Below, one piece after another: positions 5,862 through 6,064 of a stretch of 6,064 bases of DNA. Position 1 is the stretch's first letter. Each line of letters begins with the position of its first letter. The position numbers and the translations under genes were made by a program. The stretch comes from Actinomycetota bacterium (GTDB lineage: Bacteria > Actinomycetota > Actinomycetes > Actinomycetales > Angustibacteraceae): the NCBI GenBank assembly GCA_014377795.1, contig JACMOY010000115.1:1-6064 (forward strand), read 5' to 3'. Below the pieces are notes generated by a model, which worked only from the letters and a program-made list of their open reading frames with translations, was not told the origin of the DNA and made no database searches.

Positions 5862-6064
5862 GTGACCCAGGCCGAGGCAGACCCAGCGCCGATCAGCCCC
5901 GCGCGGCGACCACCGCCCCGGCGCGGGTCGCCCCGCGCGCTGCGCGGCGTCCGCGCCCAGTCGGCCGCCGCGGCCGTGCTGGTCGTGGCGCTCGCCCTCG
6001 CCGGCGGAGCGGTCGCCTTCGTCCTGCTGCTCGAGCGGACGCTCGTCTCGACCGCCCAGCAGGC
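5862..6064 (+). CDS. Membrane protein N-terminus, probable sensor histidine kinase, cut by window edge
   Basis: An open frame runs from the GTG at 5862 to the window end, giving 67 codons and two further bases, with no stop. Residues 1-33 are Pro/Arg-rich and basic, ending LRGVRAQS. Residues 34-57 form one strong hydrophobic segment (AAAAVLVVALALAGG and on), followed by LLERTLVSTAQQ. A basic cytoplasmic start, one membrane helix and then an Arg/Leu/Ser stretch is typical of actinobacterial HAMP-type sensor histidine kinases, where an extracytoplasmic domain follows. No kinase domain is visible, so another single-pass membrane protein is possible. The GTG has only a weak ribosome-binding site and overlaps the TGA of a three-codon ORF (ATG at 5854). 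It is divergent from the dehydrogenase operon and shares its upstream region, so it might sense the stress the operon answers. Confidence 0.6.
   Translation, partial: MTQAEADPAPISPARRPPPRRGSPRALRGVRAQSAAAAVLVVALALAGGAVAFVLLLERTLVSTAQQ

Overview
The window is very GC-rich chromosomal DNA, with strong G/C bias at third codon positions and long spurious open frames opposite the real genes. Its protein families and gene overlaps point to an actinobacterium. The style recalls Geodermatophilaceae or a related high-GC family, but that is a guess; no rRNA or other phylogenetic marker is present.

Layout. (1) Positions 1-720, plus strand: the 3' part of a tandem-domain universal stress protein (USP) gene, cut by the window edge. 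(2) Positions 713-5739, minus strand: four tightly packed genes that look like one operon. In transcription order they are a zinc-dependent alcohol dehydrogenase of the Rhodococcus ADH-A type (5739-4699), a two-domain USP (4658-3654), a one-domain USP (3657-3199) and a P2-like cation-transporting ATPase (3202-713). The last three are joined by 4-bp stop/start overlaps (ATGA, then GTGA). The ATPase gene converges on the first USP gene, and both stop codons lie inside one 8-bp palindrome. (3) Positions 5740-5861: a divergent intergenic region holding an imperfect palindrome that resembles a DosR/DevR box. (4) Positions 5862-6064, plus strand: the start of a membrane protein, probably a sensor histidine kinase, cut by the window edge.

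How the genes may work together. USPs next to a P2-type ATPase recall the M. tuberculosis pair Rv1996/ctpF of the DosR hypoxia/dormancy regulon. USPs plus a zinc alcohol dehydrogenase recall DevR/OsdR-controlled stress islands of other actinobacteria. With the DosR-like box, the likeliest reading is an energy-limitation or hypoxia operon: redox balancing by the dehydrogenase, ATP-sensing USPs and an ion pump. This is inference from family and context.

The least expected details are: a hexapeptide upstream ORF with a perfect Shine-Dalgarno sequence, made by a 17-bp-offset repeat of the USP translation start and overlapping the USP start codon; a His in place of the key M6 Asp of Ca2+ pumps in the ATPase; and degenerate nucleotide-binding loops in one half of each tandem USP. 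No tRNA, rRNA, CRISPR array, insertion sequence or attachment site was seen. No stretch over 300 bases lacks a gene.
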